Shown here: positions 16,075 to 22,484 of the stretch, one piece after another
Layout of the letters: every line of letters starts with the position of its first letter
Numbering within the stretch: position 1 is the stretch's first letter
From: DATBDE01 sp045805605
Lineage (GTDB): Bacteria > Actinomycetota > Thermoleophilia > Solirubrobacterales > Solirubrobacteraceae
NCBI GenBank assembly: GCA_045805605.1
Contig: JBJMKX010000130.1
Location: forward strand, 1 to 24,196
Direction: 5' to 3'
Length of the DNA stretch: 24,196 bases
The notes under the pieces: generated by a model
What the model saw: only the letters and a program-made list of their open reading frames with translations
Database searches by the model: none
What the model was told of the DNA's origin: nothing
Translations under genes and position numbers: made by a program

Positions 16075-16123
16075 GGGGTGCTTGACCTTACGGGTGATTA
16101 CTCGGGTCAAGGTCAAGCACCCC
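16075..16123. repeat. Perfect inverted repeat, 15-bp arms with 19-base spacer, in a divergent intergenic region
   Basis: The left arm GGGGTGCTTGACCTT (16075-16089) is the exact reverse complement of the right arm (16109-16123). It sits in the 166-base gap between the ArsN1-like start (16018) and the GyrI-like start (16185). Each arm contains TTGACC, a good -35 sequence, on the strand reading toward the spacer: plus at 16082-16087, minus at 16116-16111. A second TTGACC on the minus strand follows directly (16110-16105). No T-run follows, and the genes diverge, so a terminator is unlikely. An operator or symmetric divergent promoter is the better guess. Confidence 0.7.
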
Positions 16124-16175
16124 TCCGGGACACCCCATTCGTCGCCGCGCGATGAGTCTGTGGCGGGTTCGGGGT

Positions 16176-16187
16176 CATATGGGTATG
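16176..16187 (+). promoter_or_regulatory. 12-mer matching half of the ArsR-type palindrome
   Basis: CATATGGGTATG here is identical to 10727-10738, which spans the centre and right half of the palindrome before the arsR-type gene. The left half of the palindrome is not conserved here. It overlaps two in-frame ATGs of the GyrI-like gene. It may be a half-site for the same repressor, or chance; the sequence is AT-rich against a very GC-rich background. Confidence 0.3.
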
Positions 16188-16643
16188 GCGAATTCTCCGC
16201 AGGTCTCACAACGTCCGCAGCAGCCCTACTTCGGGTTGCGTCAGCAGGTCAACGGCACCGTCCAGCAGGCGGTCGACGGCGCCTTCCCCGAGCTGTTCCG
16301 CCGGCTCGGCCGGCAGCGGGTCCGGCCCAGCGGCCCACCGTTCATCCGCTTCCTGGAGCTCGACGCCGCCGGCGAGCCCCGCGAGCTCGAGCTTGGGGTG
16401 CCCGTCGATCCCGACGCGGCGACGGCCGCGCTCCCCCCCGGCCGCTACGCCACCCTCGTCCACGTCGGCCCCTACCGCCACGACACCGAGCCGGATCTGG
16501 CGGCGGCTCGGGCGCGGCTGATCGGATGGATCAAGGACCAGGGCATGACACCGGGGACCTACCTCGAGCAGTACCGAATCGGCCCGGTGCAGGAGCGCGA
16601 CTGGACGAAGTGGGAGACCGAGCTGGCCTTCCCGGTCGAGTAA
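16185..16643 (+). CDS. Stand-alone GyrI-like small-molecule-binding domain protein
   Basis: Cytosolic protein of 152 residues with the GyrI-like/AraC effector-binding (SHS2-type) fold. The order is RPQQPYFGLRQQVNGTVQQAVDGAFPELF, then PSGPPFIRFLELDA, then PPGRYATLVHVGPYRHDT and the C-terminal DWTKWETELAFPVE, whose Glu is the conserved ligand-contacting residue. Such domains bind lipophilic or cationic drugs in BmrR and TipA, inhibit gyrase in SbmC, or hydrolyse cyclopropanoid toxins in some stand-alone forms. There is no DNA-binding domain. The start is uncertain: ATGs at 16152, 16179 and 16185 are all in frame; 16185 best fits the family N-terminus. It converges on hemC with a 54-base gap. 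Confidence 0.88.
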   Translation: MANSPQVSQRPQQPYFGLRQQVNGTVQQAVDGAFPELFRRLGRQRVRPSGPPFIRFLELDAAGEPRELELGVPVDPDAATAALPPGRYATLVHVGPYRHDTEPDLAAARARLIGWIKDQGMTPGTYLEQYRIGPVQERDWTKWETELAFPVE

Positions 16644-16697
16644 CGTCGAGCGGTGCCCACCGGCCCTATCGCCACCGCGGCGTTACGGGGCACCCCA

Positions 16698-17567
16698 CTA
16701 GGCTCGGGCTAGAAGCTCGGCCGCGCCGATCGAGCGCAGGCGGTCGGCGACGTCGCGGCCCAAGGCCTCCGGGTCGTCGGCGGGCCCGGTCGCCGTGTCG
16801 CGCATCCACTCCGACCCGTCGGGCAGGGCCGCGAAGGCGCGCAGGGTCAGCGCGTCGCCGTCGGTCGTCGCCAGCGCGGCGACCGGGGTATGGCAGGTCG
16901 CATCGAGCGATGCGGTCAGCGCTCGCTCGGCGATCACGCAGACCGTCGCGTCGAGGTCGGAGATCGAGGCCGCCGCCGCGTAGGCGTCGCCGTCGTCGGC
17001 CCGGCCCTCGAGCGCCAGGGCGCCCTGGCCGGCGGCCGGGAGCATCACGTCGGGGTCGAGGACGGCGTCGGCGGCGTCCTCGCGGCCGAGGCGGCGCAGG
17101 CCGGCCAGGGCGAGCACGAGCGCGTCGACCTCCGCCTCGGCGAGCTTGCGCAGGCGGGTGTCGACGTTGCCGCGAAGCTCGACGATCTCGAGGTCGTCGC
17201 GGGCCGCGAGCAGGGCGGCCCGACGGCGGAGGGACGTCGTCCCGACGCGGGCGCCCGCCGCAAGGGATTGAATGGACGGCGCCCCAACCAGCGCGTCGCG
17301 CGGGTCCTCGCGCGCCGGCACGCCAAGTAGCTCCAGCGCGTCCGCGAGCTCGGCCGGCACGTCCTTGGCCGAGTGCACAGCGAGGTCGATCGAGCCGTCG
17401 AGCAATGCCCGCTCCAGCCCGTCCACCCACCGCGACTTGTCGCCGACGGCGGCCCCGGCGTCGCCGCCCGTTCGCACGTCGACGATCTCGACCTCGCCCG
17501 GCAGAGCGTCGGCCACGGCCCGGGCCTGCGCGAGCGCCAAAGCGCTGCCGCGCGTGCCGAGCCTCAC
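16698..17567 (-). CDS. hemC: Hydroxymethylbilane synthase (porphobilinogen deaminase)
   Basis: Cytosolic enzyme joining four porphobilinogens into hydroxymethylbilane on a covalent dipyrromethane cofactor. The product has 289 residues, slightly below the usual 300-320. It opens MRLGTRGSALALAQA, the standard N-terminus. The active-site stretch LLDGSIDLAVHSAKDVP contains the conserved Asp and Lys, and VGTTSLRRRAAL plus LRGNVDTRLRKL contact the cofactor carboxylates. The cofactor cysteine is C225 in LDATCHTPVAAL. The GTG start overlaps the hemA stop in a GTGA. It is the last gene of the seven-gene operon and converges on the GyrI-like gene. Confidence 0.95.
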   Translation of the reverse strand: MRLGTRGSALALAQARAVADALPGEVEIVDVRTGGDAGAAVGDKSRWVDGLERALLDGSIDLAVHSAKDVPAELADALELLGVPAREDPRDALVGAPSIQSLAAGARVGTTSLRRRAALLAARDDLEIVELRGNVDTRLRKLAEAEVDALVLALAGLRRLGREDAADAVLDPDVMLPAAGQGALALEGRADDGDAYAAAASISDLDATVCVIAERALTASLDATCHTPVAALATTDGDALTLRAFAALPDGSEWMRDTATGPADDPEALGRDVADRLRSIGAAELLARA

Positions 17568-18904
17568 TCGGTCGACCGGCGGCGCAGCTCGCGGACCTCG
17601 GCGGGCCCGGTCTCCTCGGCGGGCTCGGAAACGGGCTCGTCGAGCGCGAACAGCTCGCGCAGCACCTGCAGCCGTGCATGGGCGCGGTCGCCCTCGTTGC
17701 GCTTGAGCCGCAGCGTCGGCTCGTGCAGCAGCCGCGAGGCGACCGACCGCGCCACCGCCTCGACGCGTTGACGGTCGCGCGGCGAGAGCGTCTCCCACCG
17801 CCCCGCGTTCTCGCCCAGCACGTGCTCGACGACCTCGTCGGCCCGTCGACGCAGGGCCGCGATCGTCGGCACTGCGTCGAGCGTGCCAAGCCACTTCGCG
17901 AAGCGCTGGATCTCCTCCTCGATGATCGCTTCGGCCCGCCGCGCCTCGGCCTTGCGCACCGAGCGGTTGCGGGCGATCAGGGCCTGCAGGTCGTCGATGT
18001 CGTACAGCGTCACGCCGGCCAGCGCCGAGCAGTCCGGGTCGATGTCGCGCGGCACTGCGATGTCGATGGCCAGGAGCGGGCGGCCCGCGCGCGCCTCCAT
18101 GACGACGCCGAGCTCCTCCGGCCCCACGATGGCGTGCGGCGACGCGGTGGCGGCGACGACGATGTCGGCCGCCTCCAGCTCGGCGGGCAACCGGTCGAAC
18201 CCGACCGCTCGCCCCCCGTGGCGCTCGGCCAGCGCGAGCGCCCGCTGATGCCGCCGCGACGCGACGAAGACCGGCCGTGCGCCCCTGTCGGCCAGCGGCC
18301 GCGCCGTCAGCTCGGCCGTCTCGCCCGCGCCCAGCACGAGCACGCTCCGGTCCTCGAGGTCGCCGAGCACCTGTCGCGCCAGCTCGACCGCCACCGACGA
18401 CAGGCTCGGCGGGCCGGTCGCCAGCGCGGTCTCGGTGCGCACGCGCTTTCCGGTCGCGAGCGCCGCGGCGAACAGCCGGTTCGTCAGGGGGCCCGTCGTG
18501 CCGGCGCCCAGGGCGCTCTCGTAGGCCCGCCGCACCTGGCCCTGGACCTCGTTCTCACCGACGATCATCGACTCGAGCCCCGAGGTCACTCGGTAGAGGT
18601 GCCGCGCGGCATCGCAGTTGCGCAGCGAGTAGACCCCCGACCCCGCCAGCTCGGTGGGCCGGATGTCGCCGAGTCGCGCCAGCGCGCCCAGCGCCGCGGT
18701 CTCGCCGGCGACCGCGTCGCCGGCCACCACGAACAGCTCGGTGCGGTTGCAGGTCGAGATCGCCACCGCCTCGGAGATCGGGTCACCGTCCACGAGCGCC
18801 CGCACGAAGTCGACCGCTTGCCCCTCCTGGAGGGCGACGCGCTCGCGCAGCGCCACCGGCGCCGTCTTGTGCGAGAGGCCGAGGGCCAGCAGCTCGGCAC
18901 TCAT
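17564..18904 (-). CDS. hemA: Glutamyl-tRNA reductase
   Basis: First enzyme of the C5 haem pathway: NADPH-dependent reduction of glutamyl-tRNA(Glu) to glutamate-1-semialdehyde. The product is 446 residues. The N-terminus LLALGLSHKTAPVALRER is diagnostic. The catalytic cysteine is C52 in AISTCNRTE. The NADPH domain shows LVLGAGETAELTARPL and the IDIAVPRDIDP motif, and a C-terminal dimerisation domain follows. The ATG overlaps the stop of the CcmD-like gene (ATGA), and its own stop overlaps hemC. HemL, needed for the next step, is not in the window. Translation is coupled to the haem exporter genes upstream. Confidence 0.97.
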   Translation of the reverse strand: MSAELLALGLSHKTAPVALRERVALQEGQAVDFVRALVDGDPISEAVAISTCNRTELFVVAGDAVAGETAALGALARLGDIRPTELAGSGVYSLRNCDAARHLYRVTSGLESMIVGENEVQGQVRRAYESALGAGTTGPLTNRLFAAALATGKRVRTETALATGPPSLSSVAVELARQVLGDLEDRSVLVLGAGETAELTARPLADRGARPVFVASRRHQRALALAERHGGRAVGFDRLPAELEAADIVVAATASPHAIVGPEELGVVMEARAGRPLLAIDIAVPRDIDPDCSALAGVTLYDIDDLQALIARNRSVRKAEARRAEAIIEEEIQRFAKWLGTLDAVPTIAALRRRADEVVEHVLGENAGRWETLSPRDRQRVEAVARSVASRLLHEPTLRLKRNEGDRAHARLQVLRELFALDEPVSEPAEETGPAEVRELRRRSTE

Positions 18905-19101
18905 GGGACCGGCGCCTCCTCGCGATCGCCGGACTCCGGGCGCTCCTTACGCGCCGCCAGCTCGTCGAGCTCGGTGATCTCGCGCTCGAGCCGTGAGAGC
19001 CGGACCGCCATGATCACTACGTAGATCAGGATCACGGCGAAGAAGACCACGTAGGCGGCGGCGACGTACTTGCCGGCCTCGTCGAGGGGCAGCGCCGGCA
19101 T
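18901..19101 (-). CDS. ccmD: CcmD-like small membrane protein (66 aa)
   Basis: Small protein with one membrane segment (KYVAAAYVVFFAVILIYVVIMAV, about residues 11-33), followed by a charged, coiled-coil-prone cytoplasmic tail rich in Arg and Glu (SRLEREITELDELAARKE). This is the CcmD layout. CcmD binds the CcmABC exporter and helps release haem-loaded CcmE. Sequence identity in this family is low, so the call rests on architecture and its position immediately after ccmC. The ATG overlaps the ccmC stop by one base (TGATG), and its stop overlaps the hemA start. Confidence 0.8.
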   Translation of the reverse strand: MPALPLDEAGKYVAAAYVVFFAVILIYVVIMAVRLSRLEREITELDELAARKERPESGDREEAPVP

Positions 19102-19784
19102 CAGGCCTCGAGGAGCCGCCGCCGCAGCGCCTTCAGCCGCATGCGTGCCTGCTTGGCGGCGATCTCGTATTTCCAGAGGGTCAGGAACAGCAGCACCATC
19201 CCGGCCAGCGCGATCAGGAACGTCAGACGCATCGCCCCGGGCATGTTGCCCCCGGTGGTGCCGAGCACGCGCGGGTGGGTGAGCGATTGCGCCAGGCGCA
19301 CGGCGAGGAAGTTCAGCGGCACGAAGGCGCCGGCCAGGATCGCGAAGACCGCGGCATAGCGGGCCTGGCGGTCGGGGTCCTCGATCGAGAACCGCAGCGG
19401 CTGGTAGCAGGCGTAGAGCAGGAAGATGATCAGGAACGAGACCAGCGTCGGCTCGTCCCACACCCACCAGTGGCCCCACGACGCACGTGCCCAGATCGAG
19501 CCGGTCACGAGCACCCCAAGGCCGAGGATCAGCGACAAGTGGATGGCAACGTAGGACCGCAGGTCCCACTTGCGATTGCGCGTGCGCAGATAGGCGATCG
19601 CGCAGATGCCGCCGAACACGAAGCCGCCCAGCGCCACGATCGCCATCGGGACGTGCACGTAGAAGATCTTCTGCACGAACCCCTGGTCGGCGTCCAGCGG
19701 CGCGTAGAAGAAGACGAGCGCGAATGCGGTGACGAGGGTGGCGGCCGTCGCGATGGAGAGGCCGCGGAGACCCTTCCCGTACAA
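19101..19784 (-). CDS. ccmC: Haem exporter protein CcmC
   Basis: Integral membrane protein of 227 residues that loads haem onto the CcmE chaperone for cytochrome c maturation (system I). Six hydrophobic helices are visible. The haem-handling tryptophan-rich motif WGHWWVWDEPT starts at W103. Candidate axial His ligands are H44 (FYVHVP) and H170 (LTHPRVLG), both in their family contexts. The start is TTG at 19782-19784, an uncommon codon, supported by GGAGGA inside the end of ccmB about 9 bases upstream and by the 4-base gap to the ccmB stop. Confidence 0.94.
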   Translation of the reverse strand: MYGKGLRGLSIATAATLVTAFALVFFYAPLDADQGFVQKIFYVHVPMAIVALGGFVFGGICAIAYLRTRNRKWDLRSYVAIHLSLILGLGVLVTGSIWARASWGHWWVWDEPTLVSFLIIFLLYACYQPLRFSIEDPDRQARYAAVFAILAGAFVPLNFLAVRLAQSLTHPRVLGTTGGNMPGAMRLTFLIALAGMVLLFLTLWKYEIAAKQARMRLKALRRRLLEA

Positions 19785-19788
19785 GAGG

Positions 19789-20457
19789 TCAGTCCTCCAG
19801 GAGGAAGTCGAAGACGGCGTACGCCAAGAGTACGAACACGAGATCGTACAGGCCCAGGACGGCCAGCCACTGGGCCTCCGTGCCGCCCGCCGGCACGCTG
19901 AACAGCGGCGCCGTCGATCGCGCCGCGGCGATCACGACGGGCACCAGCAGCGGCAGCGTGACCAGTGGGCCGATGAGGTCGCGCGCCCGCGTCTGCACCG
20001 CCAGCCCGGCGGCGAGCGTGCCGACGACGGCCAGGCCGATGTCGGCCAGGGCCAGGATCGCCAGCAGCTCGGGGAAGGCCGGCCCGGCGCTCGGCCCCAG
20101 CAGCAGCAGGAAGAACGCCGGCACCGCGATCGCCTCGACGACGACCAGGAAGCACAGCAGCGCGACGACCTTCGCGACGAGCATCGCGGTCCGGTCGACG
20201 GGCGCGAGCAGGAACCCGTCGAAGCCGCCCTGCTCGCGCTCGGCGACGAACAGCCGGTTCACGCCGAGCACGGCGGCGAGCAGGACCGTCACCCACAGCA
20301 CGCCGGCGGCGAGGTCGCCCTCCAGCGTGTTGCGGTGCAGCGCGAAGTGGAACAGCACGTAGGCGACGAGCGCGAACAGCGCCATCGCCGGCACCGTCTC
20401 CTTCGTGCGGAGCTCGAGCAGCAGGTCCTTGCGGACCAGCGCGCCGATCGCCCTCAC
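19789..20457 (-). CDS. ccmB: Haem exporter permease CcmB
   Basis: Membrane subunit of the CcmABC(D) ABC complex, 222 residues with about six helices. The N-terminus IGALVRKDLLLELRTKETVPAM and the segment EREQGGFDGFLLAPVDRTAMLVAKV are characteristic CcmB motifs. ATP hydrolysis by CcmA drives release of haem-bound CcmE. The GTG start overlaps the ccmA stop in a GTGA. Its 3' end carries the ccmC ribosome binding site. Confidence 0.94.
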   Translation of the reverse strand: MRAIGALVRKDLLLELRTKETVPAMALFALVAYVLFHFALHRNTLEGDLAAGVLWVTVLLAAVLGVNRLFVAEREQGGFDGFLLAPVDRTAMLVAKVVALLCFLVVVEAIAVPAFFLLLLGPSAGPAFPELLAILALADIGLAVVGTLAAGLAVQTRARDLIGPLVTLPLLVPVVIAAARSTAPLFSVPAGGTEAQWLAVLGLYDLVFVLLAYAVFDFLLED

Positions 20458-21140
20458 CGGTACAGCGCCCCGATCCGCCCGGCGTCGACGTCCCCAGGCG
20501 GCGCCACGAACGCGACGCGGCCGGCGCGCAGTCCGAGCACCAGGTCGGCCTCGGCGCGCCCGCCCGCCGGGTCATGGGACGCGACCACCCGCGCACGGCC
20601 GGATGCGCGACCGATCAGCGGCTCGACCAGCTCAGCAGCGGCCGGATCGAGGTGCGACCGCGGCTCGTCGAGCAGCAGCAGCTCGGGGTCGTGCAACACC
20701 GCCCGGCACACCGCCAGCCGTTGGATCATCCCGCGCGACAGCGTCCGCAGCGGCTCGTCGGCGCGGCCCACCATGTTCACGCGCGCGAGGAGCTCGTCGA
20801 CGTGGTGCAAGCCCACGCCGTGCAGCCGCGCGTGGTAGCGGAGGTTCTCGCGCGCCGTGAGCTCCCGGTAGAGCAGCGCCTCGTGGCCGAGGAACCCGAC
20901 GCGCCCGCGCACGAGATGGCCGCGCTCCGGCAGCGCCGCTCCGAGCACCGATGCCTCGCCCGCCGTTGGACGCAGGAGCGTCGCGAGCACGCGCAACAGC
21001 GTCGTCTTGCCCGCACCGTTCGGACCGAAGACGACGAGCGTCGCCCCGGCAGGGACGGACAGCGAGACCTCGGCCAGGGCGGTCCGCTCGCCGAAGGCGC
21101 GCGTCAGCCCCCGCAGCTCAATGGCTGGAGCGGCTGCCAC
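20454..21140 (-). CDS. ccmA: Haem exporter ATP-binding protein CcmA
   Basis: ABC ATPase of 228 residues. Walker A GPNGAGKTT is at 39-47, and the signature is LSRGMIQR at 134-141, a CcmA-like variant of LSGGQ. Walker B LLLLDEP is at 154-160 with the SHDP switch His following. The partner genes ccmB, ccmC and ccmD directly follow, which settles the assignment. GTG at 21138-21140 overlaps the mogA end by 23 bases. Other system I genes (ccmE, ccmF, ccmG/H) are not in the window. Confidence 0.92.
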   Translation of the reverse strand: MAAAPAIELRGLTRAFGERTALAEVSLSVPAGATLVVFGPNGAGKTTLLRVLATLLRPTAGEASVLGAALPERGHLVRGRVGFLGHEALLYRELTARENLRYHARLHGVGLHHVDELLARVNMVGRADEPLRTLSRGMIQRLAVCRAVLHDPELLLLDEPRSHLDPAAAELVEPLIGRASGRARVVASHDPAGGRAEADLVLGLRAGRVAFVAPPGDVDAGRIGALYR

Positions 21141-21603
21141 CGGGGCTGCGCAGCGTGTCGACCACGTGGCGGAGGGTCGGCGCGACGACGGGGAACGACT
21201 CGCGCACCGCCTTTGGGCTGCCTGGGAAGTTGACGATCAGCGTGCGGCCGGCGATGCCGGAGACGCCGCGGGTGAGGATGCCCATCGGCGTGTGCTCGAG
21301 CGAGTTCAACCGGATCGCCTCCGCGAAGCCGGGCGCCTCGCGATCGATCACCGCCCGCGTGGCCTCGGGGGTGACGTCGTCGGGCGTGAAGCCGGTGCCC
21401 CCGGTGGTGAAGATGAGGTCGCAACCGGCGCCGGCGTGGTGGCGCAGTCGCACCTCGATGATGGCCTGGTCGTCGGGGAGCACCTCGAGGGCGACGACGT
21501 CGGCGCCCGCCTTGTCGGCGAGCGAGGCCAGCAGCGGCCCCGATTCGTCCTGCGCGCGCCCGTCGGAGACCGATGTCGAGATCGTGATCACGGCCGTCTT
21601 CAT
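21118..21603 (-). CDS. mogA: Molybdopterin adenylyltransferase family protein (MogA/MoaB)
   Basis: Enzyme of molybdenum cofactor synthesis that adenylates molybdopterin before metal insertion. It has 161 residues. The family motifs are ITISTSVSDGRAQDESGP at 7-24, FTTGGTGFTPDDVTPEAT (the GGTG nucleotide loop and the TPE segment), and FPGSPKAV near the C-terminus. MogA and MoaB cannot be told apart securely by sequence; the symbol follows the family. The ATG at 21601-21603 is only 26 bases from the divergent AlkA-like gene. It is the first gene of the ccm-hem operon, an odd partner for it. moaC lies about 2.3 kb away on the same strand. Confidence 0.92.
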   Translation of the reverse strand: MKTAVITISTSVSDGRAQDESGPLLASLADKAGADVVALEVLPDDQAIIEVRLRHHAGAGCDLIFTTGGTGFTPDDVTPEATRAVIDREAPGFAEAIRLNSLEHTPMGILTRGVSGIAGRTLIVNFPGSPKAVRESFPVVAPTLRHVVDTLRSPGGSRSSH

Positions 21604-21629
21604 CGCGCCGCGTAGCCTAAGCGGCAGCC
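21604..21629. promoter_or_regulatory. 26-base divergent spacer with overlapping -10-like hexamers
   Basis: The centre TAGCCTA gives TAGCCT on the plus strand (21613-21618) and TAGGCT on the minus strand (21619-21614). The two outward start codons are 11 and 10 bases away. Neither gene has a Shine-Dalgarno, so short-leader or leaderless transcripts from a shared symmetric promoter are plausible. This is inference from sequence only. Confidence 0.35.
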
Positions 21630-22472
21630 ATGGCCGACCTGGTGCTCGAGCCGCGCGGACCGTTCTCGCTCGCCGCCGCCGGCCGCTTCCTGCGGGAGTT
21701 CCCGCCCGCCGATCACACTGGCGTCGAGCCCGACGGCACCGTCCGCCTCGGCTTCGTGCGCGACGACTTCTCCGGCGTGGCGAGGGCGACCCTGCGCCAG
21801 GCGCGCGAGGACGGCCCGGTCGAGGTCGAGATCGACGGCGACGGCGACGTCGGGCCCCAGCTCGAGCGCATCCTCGGCCTCGAGCACGACGGAGATGCCT
21901 TCGTGGCCGTGCTCGACGGCGATCCCGTCGTGCGCACGCTGTGGCAGCGCACCGGCCACCTACGACAGGTCTCCTTCCCCTCGCCCTACGAGGCGGCGTG
22001 CTGGTCGGTCATCGCCCTGCGTCTGCGCCAACCCCAGGCGGTGCAGGTGCGGCGGCGGATCGAGGCGGCGATCGGCGACGGCGCCTTCCCGGTCCCCGAG
22101 CGCCTGGCCGGGCTGGAGCCCGTCGAGGGCCTGAGCGAGGCCAAGGCCGAGCGGCTGCGCGCGATGGCCCGGGCGGCGCTCGACGGCCGCCTCGACCCCT
22201 ACGAGCTGCGGGCCCTGCCCCAGGACGAGGCGATCGCGCGCCTGCGCGAGCTCCCCGGCCTGGGCCCGTTCTACGCCTCGCTCGTCCTGCTGCGGGCAAC
22301 GGGCGCCACCGACGCCTTCTTCCCGATCGAACGGCTGCGCCATGCCGCCGCCCGCGCCTACGACCTCCCCGAGGCGCCGAGCGAGCAGGCGTTCACCGCG
22401 ATGGCCGAGCGCTGGCGGCCGTTCCGCTCATGGGCCTGTGTGCTCCTGCGGGCGGGCGAGCGCGCCCGCTAG
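21630..22472 (+). CDS. AlkA-like DNA-3-methyladenine glycosylase (HhH-GPD family)
   Basis: Base-excision repair glycosylase homologue of 280 residues. The N-terminal half resembles the AlkA N domain (FSLAAAGRFLREFPP...). SFPSPYEAACWSVIALRLRQPQAVQVRRRI at about 114-143 is the AlkA-type start of the helical domain. The helix-hairpin-helix is LRELPGLGPFYASLVLLRATG, with PGLGPF at 209-214. The catalytic Asp of AlkA should fall in the following FFPIERL, where the aligned residue is Glu (E234). This may be a subfamily trait; activity is unproven. The ATG at 21630 lacks a Shine-Dalgarno. The amidase gene follows after 12 bases. Confidence 0.87.
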   Translation: MADLVLEPRGPFSLAAAGRFLREFPPADHTGVEPDGTVRLGFVRDDFSGVARATLRQAREDGPVEVEIDGDGDVGPQLERILGLEHDGDAFVAVLDGDPVVRTLWQRTGHLRQVSFPSPYEAACWSVIALRLRQPQAVQVRRRIEAAIGDGAFPVPERLAGLEPVEGLSEAKAERLRAMARAALDGRLDPYELRALPQDEAIARLRELPGLGPFYASLVLLRATGATDAFFPIERLRHAAARAYDLPEAPSEQAFTAMAERWRPFRSWACVLLRAGERAR

Positions 22473-22484
22473 GGTGCGATCACG

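Noticed and set aside
16015..16209. Small minus-strand open frame (64 codons) in the ArsN1/GyrI divergent region
   Set aside because: It overlaps the long inverted repeat and the GyrI-like start; its translation has no family resemblance, and the similar peptide on the other strand arises from the repeat itself.
16644..16697. Possible bidirectional terminator between the GyrI-like gene and hemC
   Set aside because: GGTGCCC (16652-16658) and GGGCACC (16688-16694) can pair but leave a 29-base loop and no T-run on either side, so the evidence is too weak.
16082..19024. 980-codon open frame on the plus strand across hemC and hemA
   Set aside because: Antisense to hemC and hemA with very Arg/Pro/Ala-rich low-complexity translation, an effect of high GC content that removes stop codons.
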